64,000 nt of DNA from Flavobacteriaceae bacterium MAR_2010_188 (lineage in GTDB: Bacteria; Bacteroidota; Bacteroidia; Flavobacteriales; Flavobacteriaceae): contig LT629302.1 in assembly GCA_900104375.1 (NCBI GenBank), positions 2,630,001 through 2,694,000 on the forward strand, given 5' to 3'. This document shows, in pieces, positions 38,281 to 46,760 of the stretch (position 1 is its first letter; the number at the start of each line of letters is the position of its first letter). A program made the translations under genes and the position numbers. The notes under the pieces were generated by a model. That model made no database searches, had not been told where the DNA came from, and was given only the letters and a program-made list of their open reading frames with translations.

Positions 38281-38516
38281 TTATAATTCAATCTCAACCT
38301 CATTTTCAATTTTTATTTCTTCGTAGATAGGAATTACCTTATCCAAGGCTTCTATAGAAACAGTAAAAGCATAAGGGACTTCTTTTTATTTGCGTCCCAT
38401 CCTTTATGACCTTGAACTGAAAAACATAATTCCTCTGAAAGTTCATAGGCCTTAACAATTACCTAATCTTTTTGAACAGTACTATTATTTCTATTAAAAT
38501 CCTTTACTTAATTTAG
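38281..38516 (-). pseudogene. Remnant of an unidentified gene (C-terminal part)
   Basis: Read on the minus strand, about 75 protein-like codons end in TAA at 38281-38283. They contain one in-frame TAG (about 38465) and one frameshift in an A-rich run (about 38385-38392). Segments AYELSEELCFSVQGHKGW and VPYAFTVSIEALDK are plainly protein-like. It reminds me of the C-terminus of large Bacteroidota subtilase-type proteins, but this is tentative. No start remains. Confidence 0.45.
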
Positions 38517-38602
38517 GTTTGCACGAATAGGGTGTTACCGAAATCTTAAATTTTTATATTCGCTAGAGCGATTATCAATATCTTGCCTTTTCAAATATGA
38601 TA

Positions 38603-38700
38603 ATGACCCACGAACAACTTAGAAAATTTGGAAGATAAGCTATGGGACAGCTCAAACGCATCGTTTTCTTCATCGATTCATCATTTTTGAATTTTGTGAG
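38603..38700 (+). pseudogene. Remnant of a type I restriction methylase (hsdM) start
   Basis: ATG at 38603 opens MTHEQLRK, then one extra T shifts the frame; the next frame continues LEDKLWDSSNAS. MTHEQL..LEDKLW is the typical N-terminus of type I HsdM subunits (N6-adenine methylases). Everything after about 30 residues is gone. It points to a lost restriction system at this end of the island. Confidence 0.5.
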
Positions 38701-38711
38701 TATTAAATCTA

Positions 38712-41396
38712 TTAACCCCTAAATCTTTTGTTGTGAATGGTTAATTCCTGACCCTTTAAGTCCGATTTAGAAGGAAATAGAAGGCTTTCAATATAGCCAA
38801 CAATAACACATGACAATAGTCCCGTCGCGCTGTATAAAAATATATGTAAATCTGTGTAGGAGGAAATTACGAATTGAACAACACTACTAACAATAAGACC
38901 TACAATTGCTCCAGTACTATTCGCTTTCTTAAAACAGACTCCAAGTAGAAATAATCCACCCAAACCACCTGTAAATAATCCAAGTATCTTGAAAAATTGA
39001 TCCCATAATGAATTTATATCAAATGATGCCATCCATAGAGCAAATAGAATTCCAATAATTCCGGATACTAAGGTCGCTGAACGCGCAATAAAAAGAGTTT
39101 GCTTTTCAGATTTAATCGAAAAAAATCTTTTGTAAATATCAATAGTAAATACTGTTCCCGAGGAATTGATACTACTGCTTAAACTAGACATCGCCGCAGA
39201 AAACAGTCCTGCAATAAGCAAACCTGAAACTCCTGCCGGTAATTCATTAATTATAAACCAAGGAAATATTGCATCATTATTAGTTGAGAGTGCATCTAGT
39301 GATGCTGGGAATTTTTTATAATAGAGATAAAGACCAGTTCCTACGCTGAAAAAGATAATCGTGGACGGTATTATTAATAGAGCATTAGTCCAAGCAGTTT
39401 TGGCAGCTCCTTTTTCATCCTTGGTGGTAAGATATCTTTGTACCATCGTCTGGTCGCTACTATATGTAATTAAATTTGCGAAAAAACCACCTATAATTAC
39501 CACCCAGATTGTTGGTTCATTAAAAGCAAAACTCAGGTCTGCAATGGCAAGTTTCCCATCATTTGCAGCCTCATTCAGCAAAGGATTTATTTCAGTGCCC
39601 AAGTCCAAATATATCATTACCAATGATAAAATTGCCCCTCCCAACAAAACAACAACTTGTATAACGTCGGTCCAAATCACAGCTTCAATACCACCTATTA
39701 GAGTATATACGACACTTATGCAACCAACTGCTATTATACAAATATAGATATCGATTCCTGTTACAAGAGACAATGCGATAGCTGGCAAATAAAGTACGAT
39801 TGCAATTCGCCCAATTTGAAAAACGATAAATGATATACTTCCAAATAGTCTTACAAAAACATTAAATCGCGATTCTAGATACTGATAGGCAGTAGTTAAG
39901 TTTAGTCTTCTATAGAAGGGAATGAATAATATTACTATCAATGGAGTGGATAATAAAACACTTAAATTGTAAAATAAATACGACCAGTCTGTAGCGAATG
40001 TTTTGGCAGGTACAGCCATAAAAGTTATTGCGCTCAGAGCAGTACCAAAAACACTCAACCCCGCTGCCCACCATGGAATTCTACCTCCACCAACAAAATA
40101 ATCCTCTGAAGTTTTCTGTCTTGATGAAAAATATATCCCAATTGAAATCAGAATTAGAAAATAAGCTAGAAGTACAATATAATTGGTGACACCGAAAGAT
40201 TTCTCCTCAACATCTATTTTGGCTCGTAAAATTTCCGTTGAACGAATGCCAGGACGTATTTCTCCACTAGGAATAATGATAGTGTCATCCCAAAAAAATG
40301 CATTTGTTGTAACCCTGGGTTCAAGGGATATTGTGCCAGCAGTTTTGAAATTATTCGTAATGGTATTAAATGATAAAACTTCTTTGGTAAATCCTTTATG
40401 GTCAATGAACAGATTTTTGAGATTCGCATTCAACGTGTCTTGATTCTGCTGGCCAATAGAATCGCTCAACTGTAATTGAATACTATTACGTTTAATCAAC
40501 TCCTCACCATTATCTCCTCCGAATATCAAAATATTACTCGGTCCAAATGAAAGTGCGGGCGCACCCATCACTTGAGGCACCGATGTTAAATGATTCCAAG
40601 AATTCTTGGATGTATCATAATAATAGCCATCATTAAGAAGTGTTATCCCCTTATCGGATTCATTGCGGCCTCCGAATAAATACAAGCATTCATCTGAGCC
40701 ATTATTTTGTAAAGCATATGCAGGCAGAAGTCGGGTCGGCCCAGGACACGGGTTTAGAAAATCCCATTTTACAGCATTTCTTTCAGTTGGTGATAAAAGT
40801 TTTTCTGTAGATATTTTTATGAGTTGGTTATCTCCGTTCATAACTCCTGAAACCAAGATTTCATCTGACGACAATAAGCTTCCTGAGGTTACCTCAAATT
40901 GATTGGGAAGTTTACCTAATTCCATTATTTCAACTTCCTTACTTATATTATTATAAGAAAGCAAAAGGATGTCTAGCACAGTTCCTAATTCGTTGTTACC
41001 ACCGATTAAGACCAGTCCTTTTGAAGTGGGAACGGTTATGCCATAAGCCATACTCTGTGGCAATTCTTGCTGCACATCTGAAATCCATTCAAAATCTTTA
41101 GATAAAATAAAAATAGACTTAGACCATCTTTTCTTACCTCCCTCCCATGGCAAACCATCTGGAAAATTGGCTCCACCTGCAAGAATCAATACACCATTAT
41201 CAATTCCAGCATATGAACCGGCAAAGCCGATTTGTTCCGCACCACCTTTACCTAGCGGTAAATTAGCGACTACATCCCATTTAAAATTTTTTTTGGTTAA
41301 CTGATGCGTAGATTCCTGAGCATTTGTTAATGTTGCGAGCAGCATCAAAACAATAGGCGTCAGGTAAGTAATAAGATTTCTTCGAATATCTTTCAT
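38712..41396 (-). CDS. Kelch-type sialic acid mutarotase fused to sodium/solute symporter
   Basis: An 894-residue two-part protein. After a signal peptide (ending TNAQ), residues ~30-390 form a Kelch beta-propeller (LILAGGANFPDGLPWEGG; YLFGGRNES; ILIFGGDNGE) like the NanM/YjhT N-acetylneuraminate mutarotase or its circularly permuted relatives. Residues ~400-880 are a sodium/solute symporter with about 13 helices (YFVGGGRIPWWAAGLSVFGT; SSLSSSINSSGTVFTIDIYK). The propeller should lie in the periplasm and hand the preferred anomer to the transporter. It is the last gene of the sialic-acid locus, 107 bp after a terminator-like hairpin, so it may have its own promoter or read-through expression. 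Confidence 0.85.
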   Translation of the reverse strand: MKDIRRNLITYLTPIVLMLLATLTNAQESTHQLTKKNFKWDVVANLPLGKGGAEQIGFAGSYAGIDNGVLILAGGANFPDGLPWEGGKKRWSKSIFILSKDFEWISDVQQELPQSMAYGITVPTSKGLVLIGGNNELGTVLDILLLSYNNISKEVEIMELGKLPNQFEVTSGSLLSSDEILVSGVMNGDNQLIKISTEKLLSPTERNAVKWDFLNPCPGPTRLLPAYALQNNGSDECLYLFGGRNESDKGITLLNDGYYYDTSKNSWNHLTSVPQVMGAPALSFGPSNILIFGGDNGEELIKRNSIQLQLSDSIGQQNQDTLNANLKNLFIDHKGFTKEVLSFNTITNNFKTAGTISLEPRVTTNAFFWDDTIIIPSGEIRPGIRSTEILRAKIDVEEKSFGVTNYIVLLAYFLILISIGIYFSSRQKTSEDYFVGGGRIPWWAAGLSVFGTALSAITFMAVPAKTFATDWSYLFYNLSVLLSTPLIVILFIPFYRRLNLTTAYQYLESRFNVFVRLFGSISFIVFQIGRIAIVLYLPAIALSLVTGIDIYICIIAVGCISVVYTLIGGIEAVIWTDVIQVVVLLGGAILSLVMIYLDLGTEINPLLNEAANDGKLAIADLSFAFNEPTIWVVIIGGFFANLITYSSDQTMVQRYLTTKDEKGAAKTAWTNALLIIPSTIIFFSVGTGLYLYYKKFPASLDALSTNNDAIFPWFIINELPAGVSGLLIAGLFSAAMSSLSSSINSSGTVFTIDIYKRFFSIKSEKQTLFIARSATLVSGIIGILFALWMASFDINSLWDQFFKILGLFTGGLGGLFLLGVCFKKANSTGAIVGLIVSSVVQFVISSYTDLHIFLYSATGLLSCVIVGYIESLLFPSKSDLKGQELTIHNKRFRG

Positions 41397-41457
41397 GTAG
41401 ATAATTACTTATTATGCACTAGGTATATCTTTCAAGTTTTGGTTCAATGATACTAAT

Positions 41458-41499
41458 AAAAAAATGGCCATCGATGGATACTTCCACAAATGACCATTT
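41458..41499 (-). terminator. Terminator or attenuator between the PKD/LamG gene and the symporter
   Basis: On the minus strand arms AAATGGTCA and TGGCCATTT (one wobble) close a 20-base loop and are followed by TTTTTTT. It starts 5 bases after the stop of the PKD/LamG gene. Confidence 0.6.
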
Positions 41500-41503
41500 C
41501 TAA

Positions 41504-43018
41504 CTATAGATTAAATAAAGTCAAAATCTCAGCTTCAGATAATGCTCTGTTATAAATAATCATTTCATCCATACTACCTTTAAAAAAATTGCCATATGTA
41601 CCCGGATTTGTTTCTTGAGAAGCAATTTTAAAGTCTTGTTCATTAGAAACATTTTTTACATTGGTTCCAGTTTTTTCCTGAATAAACACCCCGTCCACAT
41701 AAACCCTAGTATTTACTCCTTCCCTCACTGCTACAACATAATGCCACAACCCATTTGCAACACCATTTGTTATATCCGCAGTACCTATATTCATGATAGC
41801 TCCGCCTGTGGAATCCTCTGTGGCAAAACGTAAAATTCTACTTTCAGTATTATCCCCTATTCTTACCCAGGATTGATTGTCTCCAGGGCCATTTGCTCCA
41901 GATTCCTGCCATACCATCATTTTGGAAATGTCATCTGTTTTGATCCATACGCCAATAGTATAATCATCTGTAGCGAAATTCGTGGCGGGATTATCCGTTA
42001 CCAAAAGGGTGCTTTCTCCGTCAAATACCCCAACCTGATTCTCCATACCATTTCTATCAATATCACTGAATCCTATTACGCCTACAGTGTTTGAGGATAA
42101 ATTATTAGGCCCAACATCATCTGAATTTCCATCAAAAGGGAAGAATGCAGCTAAATTATCTCCAGGGACTATAATAATCAAGTTTTCTTTTGTTATAGTA
42201 GAGGTACCGTTATCACTAGAAATTGTTAAAGAAACCGTATATCTACCGGCAGAATCGTAAGATACTGATGGATTCATTTCATTTGAACTAGAAGGCGTAG
42301 CACCTTCAAATGACCAGTTGTATTCCTGAACATTTCCAACTGATGTATCAGTAAAATTTACCATACCTCCCGTATAACCATAGGTCTGAGATGCTGTGAA
42401 ATCTGCTTCTAATGAAGAACTGTCAACAACTGTAAAGATATTGGTCGCTACAAACTCGTCTGAGTTGTCCGAATTAGATGCTTTCAGTTTTACAGAATAT
42501 AAGCCGGGTTGATCAAATGCTATTACAGGATTTTGCTCTGTTGAAGTTATAGTCTCCCCAGATTCCGGAATGAATTCCCAAAGCCAGCTTGTAGGATTAC
42601 CTGTGGAATTATCCGTAAACACTAAATTCTCTCCTTGAAGCACATTATTGGCACTCACTTCAAAATTCGCGGTGACCTGAGGTGAACTAACCACTATAAA
42701 AGATTCTTTAGCAATTGTCTCAGATTGCTCTGAATTGCTTACTCTTAATGTAACAGCGTATGTCCCGGCAGTGTTATAAACAATTACCGGACTCTGAAGG
42801 TTTGATGTCGGTGGTGTACCTCCTTCAAAACTCCAATCCCATTTGGTAACGTCTCCTATCGATAAGTCAGTAAATTGTATCGATTCGCCCGCAGAAATAT
42901 TTTGTGCATCAGCACTAAAATCAGCATCCATCTCAATGATTTTAGTGTCATCATCACTACATGATTGCAATTGAATCAAGCAGAAGATAAAAATGGAAAT
43001 GGTTTTGAAAATTTTCAT
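41504..43018 (-). CDS. PKD- and LamG-domain surface lipoprotein of the sialic-acid locus
   Basis: A 504-residue lipoprotein (lipobox LQSC, Cys20, followed by SDDD, an acidic stretch that fits the Bacteroidota surface-export signal). Three PKD domains at about 30-110, 112-198 and 202-285 repeat the WDWSFEGG / WLWEFIPE / YNWSFEGA motif. A concanavalin-like LamG domain fills 290-504 (YTIGVWIKTDD; GLWHYVVAVREGVNTRVYVDGV). In a susC-susD locus this position is typical of a surface glycan-binding protein, which is my inference; it has no hydrolase motif. Confidence 0.85.
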   Translation of the reverse strand: MKIFKTISIFIFCLIQLQSCSDDDTKIIEMDADFSADAQNISAGESIQFTDLSIGDVTKWDWSFEGGTPPTSNLQSPVIVYNTAGTYAVTLRVSNSEQSETIAKESFIVVSSPQVTANFEVSANNVLQGENLVFTDNSTGNPTSWLWEFIPESGETITSTEQNPVIAFDQPGLYSVKLKASNSDNSDEFVATNIFTVVDSSSLEADFTASQTYGYTGGMVNFTDTSVGNVQEYNWSFEGATPSSSNEMNPSVSYDSAGRYTVSLTISSDNGTSTITKENLIIIVPGDNLAAFFPFDGNSDDVGPNNLSSNTVGVIGFSDIDRNGMENQVGVFDGESTLLVTDNPATNFATDDYTIGVWIKTDDISKMMVWQESGANGPGDNQSWVRIGDNTESRILRFATEDSTGGAIMNIGTADITNGVANGLWHYVVAVREGVNTRVYVDGVFIQEKTGTNVKNVSNEQDFKIASQETNPGTYGNFFKGSMDEMIIYNRALSEAEILTLFNL

Positions 43019-43059
43019 AGTTTCAATTTTATAGTTAATATGTTATATACTTAGGATTA

Positions 43060-44259
43060 TTAATAAATGTCTTCAATTGCAACCGTTTCAAATGATATTC
43101 CATCGTAACGATCACTGAGATTTTCTCCTGTCTCATAAAGTATTGCCACACGCTCGGCACTGTAATTTTCCATATCTGAATACGCGGCAAAACCATTATG
43201 CATACTATGGGAGCCTACCCATGTTTCTCCATCATCATTACTAATTCTAATAGTCATTCTCTTCCGTTCATTTATATCAGCAGGATTCGAAAACAACAAG
43301 ATATTCTCCTTATTGTCGCCAAAACTAAAACGATGCAAGCTGGCCTGTACAACCGGAGAAACCAAAGCATTATCTACTCCTTTATAATTCCAAGTTGCTC
43401 CTCCATCTTCACTTATTGCCACCTTTCGTCTATTCTCTGGTCCAGTGTTTCTCATATTCAACATCAATTTGCCGTCAGATAACTCTGCTACTTCACACTC
43501 ATTAGTTTTTGATTCTGGAGATACTCCTCCTAAAGTCCAAGTCGTGCCATCATCATCTGAAATTATGACATGAGAGTAACCCCTTCTGTTTTCATCAATA
43601 AAGTCACATCCCACGACCATTCTGTCCTTAAATGTCCCATTCTTAATTTGTATACCAGAACCCGGACCGGTTGCATACCATCTCCAGTTACTTTCCTTTA
43701 CAGATGTGGTTATCTCAGTTGGAGTATTCCAGGTAAGTCCTTTGTCGACGGAATTAATTTTGTAAACGCGCCTAGTGTCAATTGATGTACCATCATTAAT
43801 AGGTCCGATATCGTCTTCTCCATTATTCCAGGTTGCGAGAAGAACAACTTCTCCAGTTTTGGCATTTAGGACAGGGGCAGGATTTCCACATGTATTAGAT
43901 CCATCACTCCAAATAACGATATTCTCACTCCAGCTAAAACCATTATCTTGTGATCTCTTTACAACTAAATCTATATCTCCTGTATCGCTACAGTTAAGTT
44001 TTCTACCTTCAGCAAACGCCAACAAAATGTTTTCATCTACTCTCAATAAGGCAGGTATTCGATAACATGAATAGCCTTCCATTCCTTTCTTAAAAATGAA
44101 ATTAATCCCATCATCACCTGGAAATTTAATTACTTCCTCTTCTCCACCTCCATCGGATTTTATTATGCTGCCTTCAGGCTCCGGTGAACAATTGACTAGA
44201 CATAAGAGCAATACGATAAGTATAGGTAGCTTCGAGTAATTAGGTTTTGTCTTGGTCAT
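43060..44259 (-). CDS. nanH: Sialidase (GH33) lipoprotein
   Basis: A 399-residue exo-sialidase releasing terminal sialic acids from glycans. It has the Arg motif YRIP at 66-69 and repeated Asp-boxes (SQDNGFSW, SVDKGLTW, SDDDGTTW, SEDGGATW, SNDDGETW), the hallmark of the six-bladed GH33 propeller. A lipobox (LVNC, Cys24) implies membrane anchoring. I chose ATG at 44259; the frame extends to 44289 but would overlap the lyase stop and place extra residues before the signal. It shares the locus with a second sialidase of different build. Confidence 0.9.
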   Translation of the reverse strand: MTKTKPNYSKLPILIVLLLCLVNCSPEPEGSIIKSDGGGEEEVIKFPGDDGINFIFKKGMEGYSCYRIPALLRVDENILLAFAEGRKLNCSDTGDIDLVVKRSQDNGFSWSENIVIWSDGSNTCGNPAPVLNAKTGEVVLLATWNNGEDDIGPINDGTSIDTRRVYKINSVDKGLTWNTPTEITTSVKESNWRWYATGPGSGIQIKNGTFKDRMVVGCDFIDENRRGYSHVIISDDDGTTWTLGGVSPESKTNECEVAELSDGKLMLNMRNTGPENRRKVAISEDGGATWNYKGVDNALVSPVVQASLHRFSFGDNKENILLFSNPADINERKRMTIRISNDDGETWVGSHSMHNGFAAYSDMENYSAERVAILYETGENLSDRYDGISFETVAIEDIY

Positions 44260-44269
44260 ATTTCCAAAA

Positions 44270-45181
44270 TTATGATATATGATTTTCAAAAATCTTTTCA
44301 GTTTTCAAATAGTTTTTTAAGGAATTATAGTCATTAGTGGTCAAGTCTAGGACAGGAGATTTGGGAGGGCCAAAATTGAAACCCATCATCTTCATTATAG
44401 CTTTCTGCGATGCCAAACCATCATACTTCAGAAATTCATGAATAATTTGTACAGTATCGTCAAATATTGAAATGGCTTCATCACTATTTCCTTTGTTATG
44501 ACATTTGATTATTTCCAAGTATTTTGGCAGCAGAAAATTGTATGTACTACCTATAAAAGAATCGGCCCCTATCGCCAAAGCGGGCAAAAACAATTCATCT
44601 CGGCCAAAATACATTTTGAATCTATCTCCGAATTCCGTATCACAACGCAAAAAGTCATCTAAGTCAGAAGACGTGAACTTTACACCCGAAAGAGTTGGCA
44701 CTCTATTCCCTATTATCTCCAAAAAACTATACATTCTAAACCTTAGACCAGTTCTGTCCGGGATATGGTAATAGATGAAAGGTATTTTCTCTTGACAATT
44801 GGCAATTTTCTCCACTGCGAGGGCTAATTGTTCAATACTATTTATTCCATAATATGAGGGTGGGGTCGCCGAAACGGCATCAGCACCTACTTCAATCGCA
44901 TGCTTTGTCAAATCTCGCGAGACCTCATAGCTCGTATGACTAACAGAAATAATACACGGAACGCGTTTATCTACTGCTTTTAGGTATGCCTCTGCAACCC
45001 TAATCCTCTTATTTAAAGGCATTGACATTCCTTCGCCAGTACTTCCATTAATGTAAAAACCTCCGATTCCTTGCTTTATAAGCTCATCTACCAGAATAGG
45101 GATGATTTCGAGATTAAGGTTTTCATTTTCGTCAAAAGGACTAAAGGTCGCTGCTATAATTCCGTTGATATTTAGTTTCAT
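44270..45181 (-). CDS. nanA: N-acetylneuraminate lyase
   Basis: A 303-residue class I aldolase of the DHDPS/NAL family splitting Neu5Ac into ManNAc and pyruvate. GSTGEG at 46-51, the catalytic Tyr138 in YYHIPDRTG and the Schiff-base Lys168 in GVKFTSSDL match NAL; this lysine motif is closer to the animal/Bacteroides type than to E. coli NanA. I chose the ATG at 45181; an upstream ATG at 45241 would run through a hairpin. Cytoplasmic; ManNAc epimerase and kinase are not nearby. It follows susD by 113 bases. Confidence 0.88.
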   Translation of the reverse strand: MKLNINGIIAATFSPFDENENLNLEIIPILVDELIKQGIGGFYINGSTGEGMSMPLNKRIRVAEAYLKAVDKRVPCIISVSHTSYEVSRDLTKHAIEVGADAVSATPPSYYGINSIEQLALAVEKIANCQEKIPFIYYHIPDRTGLRFRMYSFLEIIGNRVPTLSGVKFTSSDLDDFLRCDTEFGDRFKMYFGRDELFLPALAIGADSFIGSTYNFLLPKYLEIIKCHNKGNSDEAISIFDDTVQIIHEFLKYDGLASQKAIMKMMGFNFGPPKSPVLDLTTNDYNSLKNYLKTEKIFENHIS

Positions 45182-45239
45182 TTTAATTAGGGGTAGGTGA
45201 AAGGTATATATTGATTTAATTTTGTTCTTTACTACATTC

Positions 45240-45269
45240 ATGGCAGGAAGAAAATATTCTTCCTACCAT
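45240..45269 (-). other. Stable hairpin between susD and nanA
   Basis: Arms ATGGCAGGAAGAA and TTCTTCCTACCAT (one mismatch) with an AATA loop. No T-run follows on the minus strand, so it is not a classic terminator. It may shield the susCD part of the message from 3' decay. Confidence 0.55.
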
Positions 45270-45294
45270 CTATGCAGGACTAACTCGAAAATTT

Positions 45295-46752
45295 TTATTC
45301 ATATCCATCTGTCTGTTCGATAAGAGGATTTTCGGAAATAATATTATTATTGACAGGCCATATTAACGGAATGTTTACACCTGAAAGATTAGGAACTTCG
45401 TTATAAATATTTATGGTTCCTCCGTTATGAAATCGGACGAGGTCCCAATATCGCTTGAGTTCTAGGAATAATTCTCTTCCTCTTTCGTCAAGTATTTCTA
45501 ATTCTACTGCGGTTTGTTCCAGAGGACCATTATACAAAGGAATGCCCGCCCGTTCCTTTATTTTGTTCAAATCGTCCACGGCTTGAGAAATATTGCCTAA
45601 TGCTGCATTGGCTTCCGCTCTAAATAATAACATTTCTGCCCATCTGTACACGATTACATCATTGTCGTAATAGGTATCGTTGTTATAGAAAGTCCCTTTA
45701 AACTTGTTCTGACTTATACTGAGGACATCTGGATCAGTATCAGCGTCTCCACCATCTTGTGTTAGAATTGGGATAAAAGACCTATTGGCTCTTTGATCAT
45801 TGCTATCTCCAAATAGATTAATTATATTATCACTTGGTCTATAATTATGTCTTGCATTAAAACTGGATGAGGTAGGAACATCGGGATTCAAAGCTCGATC
45901 TACATTCACATCTCTTGATGTGACCGTGCTTGCATACATGCCGTCTTGTTCGTTAAAATCGAAGAAGAATGCAAAAATGACCTCATTGTTCTGTTTTGAA
46001 TCAAAAATGCTCCCGAAATCTGGTAGTAACTGGACGCCAGTTATACTGTTAACGGCTGTAATCGCAGTTGTGAAATTTTCATCACCTCCATTTAAAACTT
46101 TAGCATTCCATAAGCTAACATCTGCTAGAAGGGCATAAGCTGCCGGTTTACTAGCCATATATTTCGATCCATTAAATCCATCATTTGGAAATAAATCAAT
46201 CGCTAAATCTAAATCATTAATAATTTGTTCCATTACGACCTCCTTGGCAGTTCTTCCTACTAATGGGGTATTTTGATCTACTGGCGACAGCAACAACGGC
46301 ACGTCTCCCCAAATTTTTATGAGCTGAAAATATGTGAATGCTCGCATAAAATAGGCCTCAGAAACAATTTGGAATTTTTTTGAACTGCTAGAAAACTCAA
46401 TATCCTCGGAAGTATTTATAATGATATTGATGTTATTGATGAGATTGTAATTTACTCGCCAATTTGGACCATTTCCGCCATTTAGGTTTTGTGCCCAGGC
46501 ATCGGAAACTGTACCAATCAACCCAACGTTGAATGAATCTCCTCGATCTTCTCCATAAGTTGTGCGATTATATTCATCGCGAAGTCCATCGTAAAGACCT
46601 GTAAGCATAGCTCTTAAATCCCCTTCAGACGTTGGAAAGTTCCCACTTGTTATGCTAGAAGGTATCTCCGTGTCCAATATGCTTTCGCTGCAAGAAATGG
46701 TAATTCCAAAAAATAGCAGTAAAAAGAAGTGTTGTAGTTTAATTGTTTTCAT
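45295..46752 (-). CDS. susD: SusD/RagB-family surface glycan-binding lipoprotein
   Basis: A 485-residue SusD-like lipoprotein (lipobox ISC, Cys21). The N-terminal helices have the TPR-like SEAYFMRAFTYFQLIKIWGDVPLL motif and the C-terminus has RGRELFLELKRYWDLVRF, both diagnostic. It caps the SusC barrel and binds the substrate, here probably a sialylated glycan or sialic acid. It lies 8 bases after susC. Confidence 0.95.
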   Translation of the reverse strand: MKTIKLQHFFLLLFFGITISCSESILDTEIPSSITSGNFPTSEGDLRAMLTGLYDGLRDEYNRTTYGEDRGDSFNVGLIGTVSDAWAQNLNGGNGPNWRVNYNLINNINIIINTSEDIEFSSSSKKFQIVSEAYFMRAFTYFQLIKIWGDVPLLLSPVDQNTPLVGRTAKEVVMEQIINDLDLAIDLFPNDGFNGSKYMASKPAAYALLADVSLWNAKVLNGGDENFTTAITAVNSITGVQLLPDFGSIFDSKQNNEVIFAFFFDFNEQDGMYASTVTSRDVNVDRALNPDVPTSSSFNARHNYRPSDNIINLFGDSNDQRANRSFIPILTQDGGDADTDPDVLSISQNKFKGTFYNNDTYYDNDVIVYRWAEMLLFRAEANAALGNISQAVDDLNKIKERAGIPLYNGPLEQTAVELEILDERGRELFLELKRYWDLVRFHNGGTINIYNEVPNLSGVNIPLIWPVNNNIISENPLIEQTDGYE

Positions 46753-46760
46753 AGAATTTT

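Larger units (their letters stand above)
37947..38711. other. Long non-coding stretch holding the left island boundary and gene remnants
   Basis: Between the 46-residue gene and the symporter gene. From left to right it contains plain AT-rich sequence, a terminator-like hairpin (38123-38152), the 13-base attL candidate (38162-38174), a broken minus-strand gene (38281-38516) and an hsdM start remnant (38603-38700). No intact gene is visible. Confidence 0.6.
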
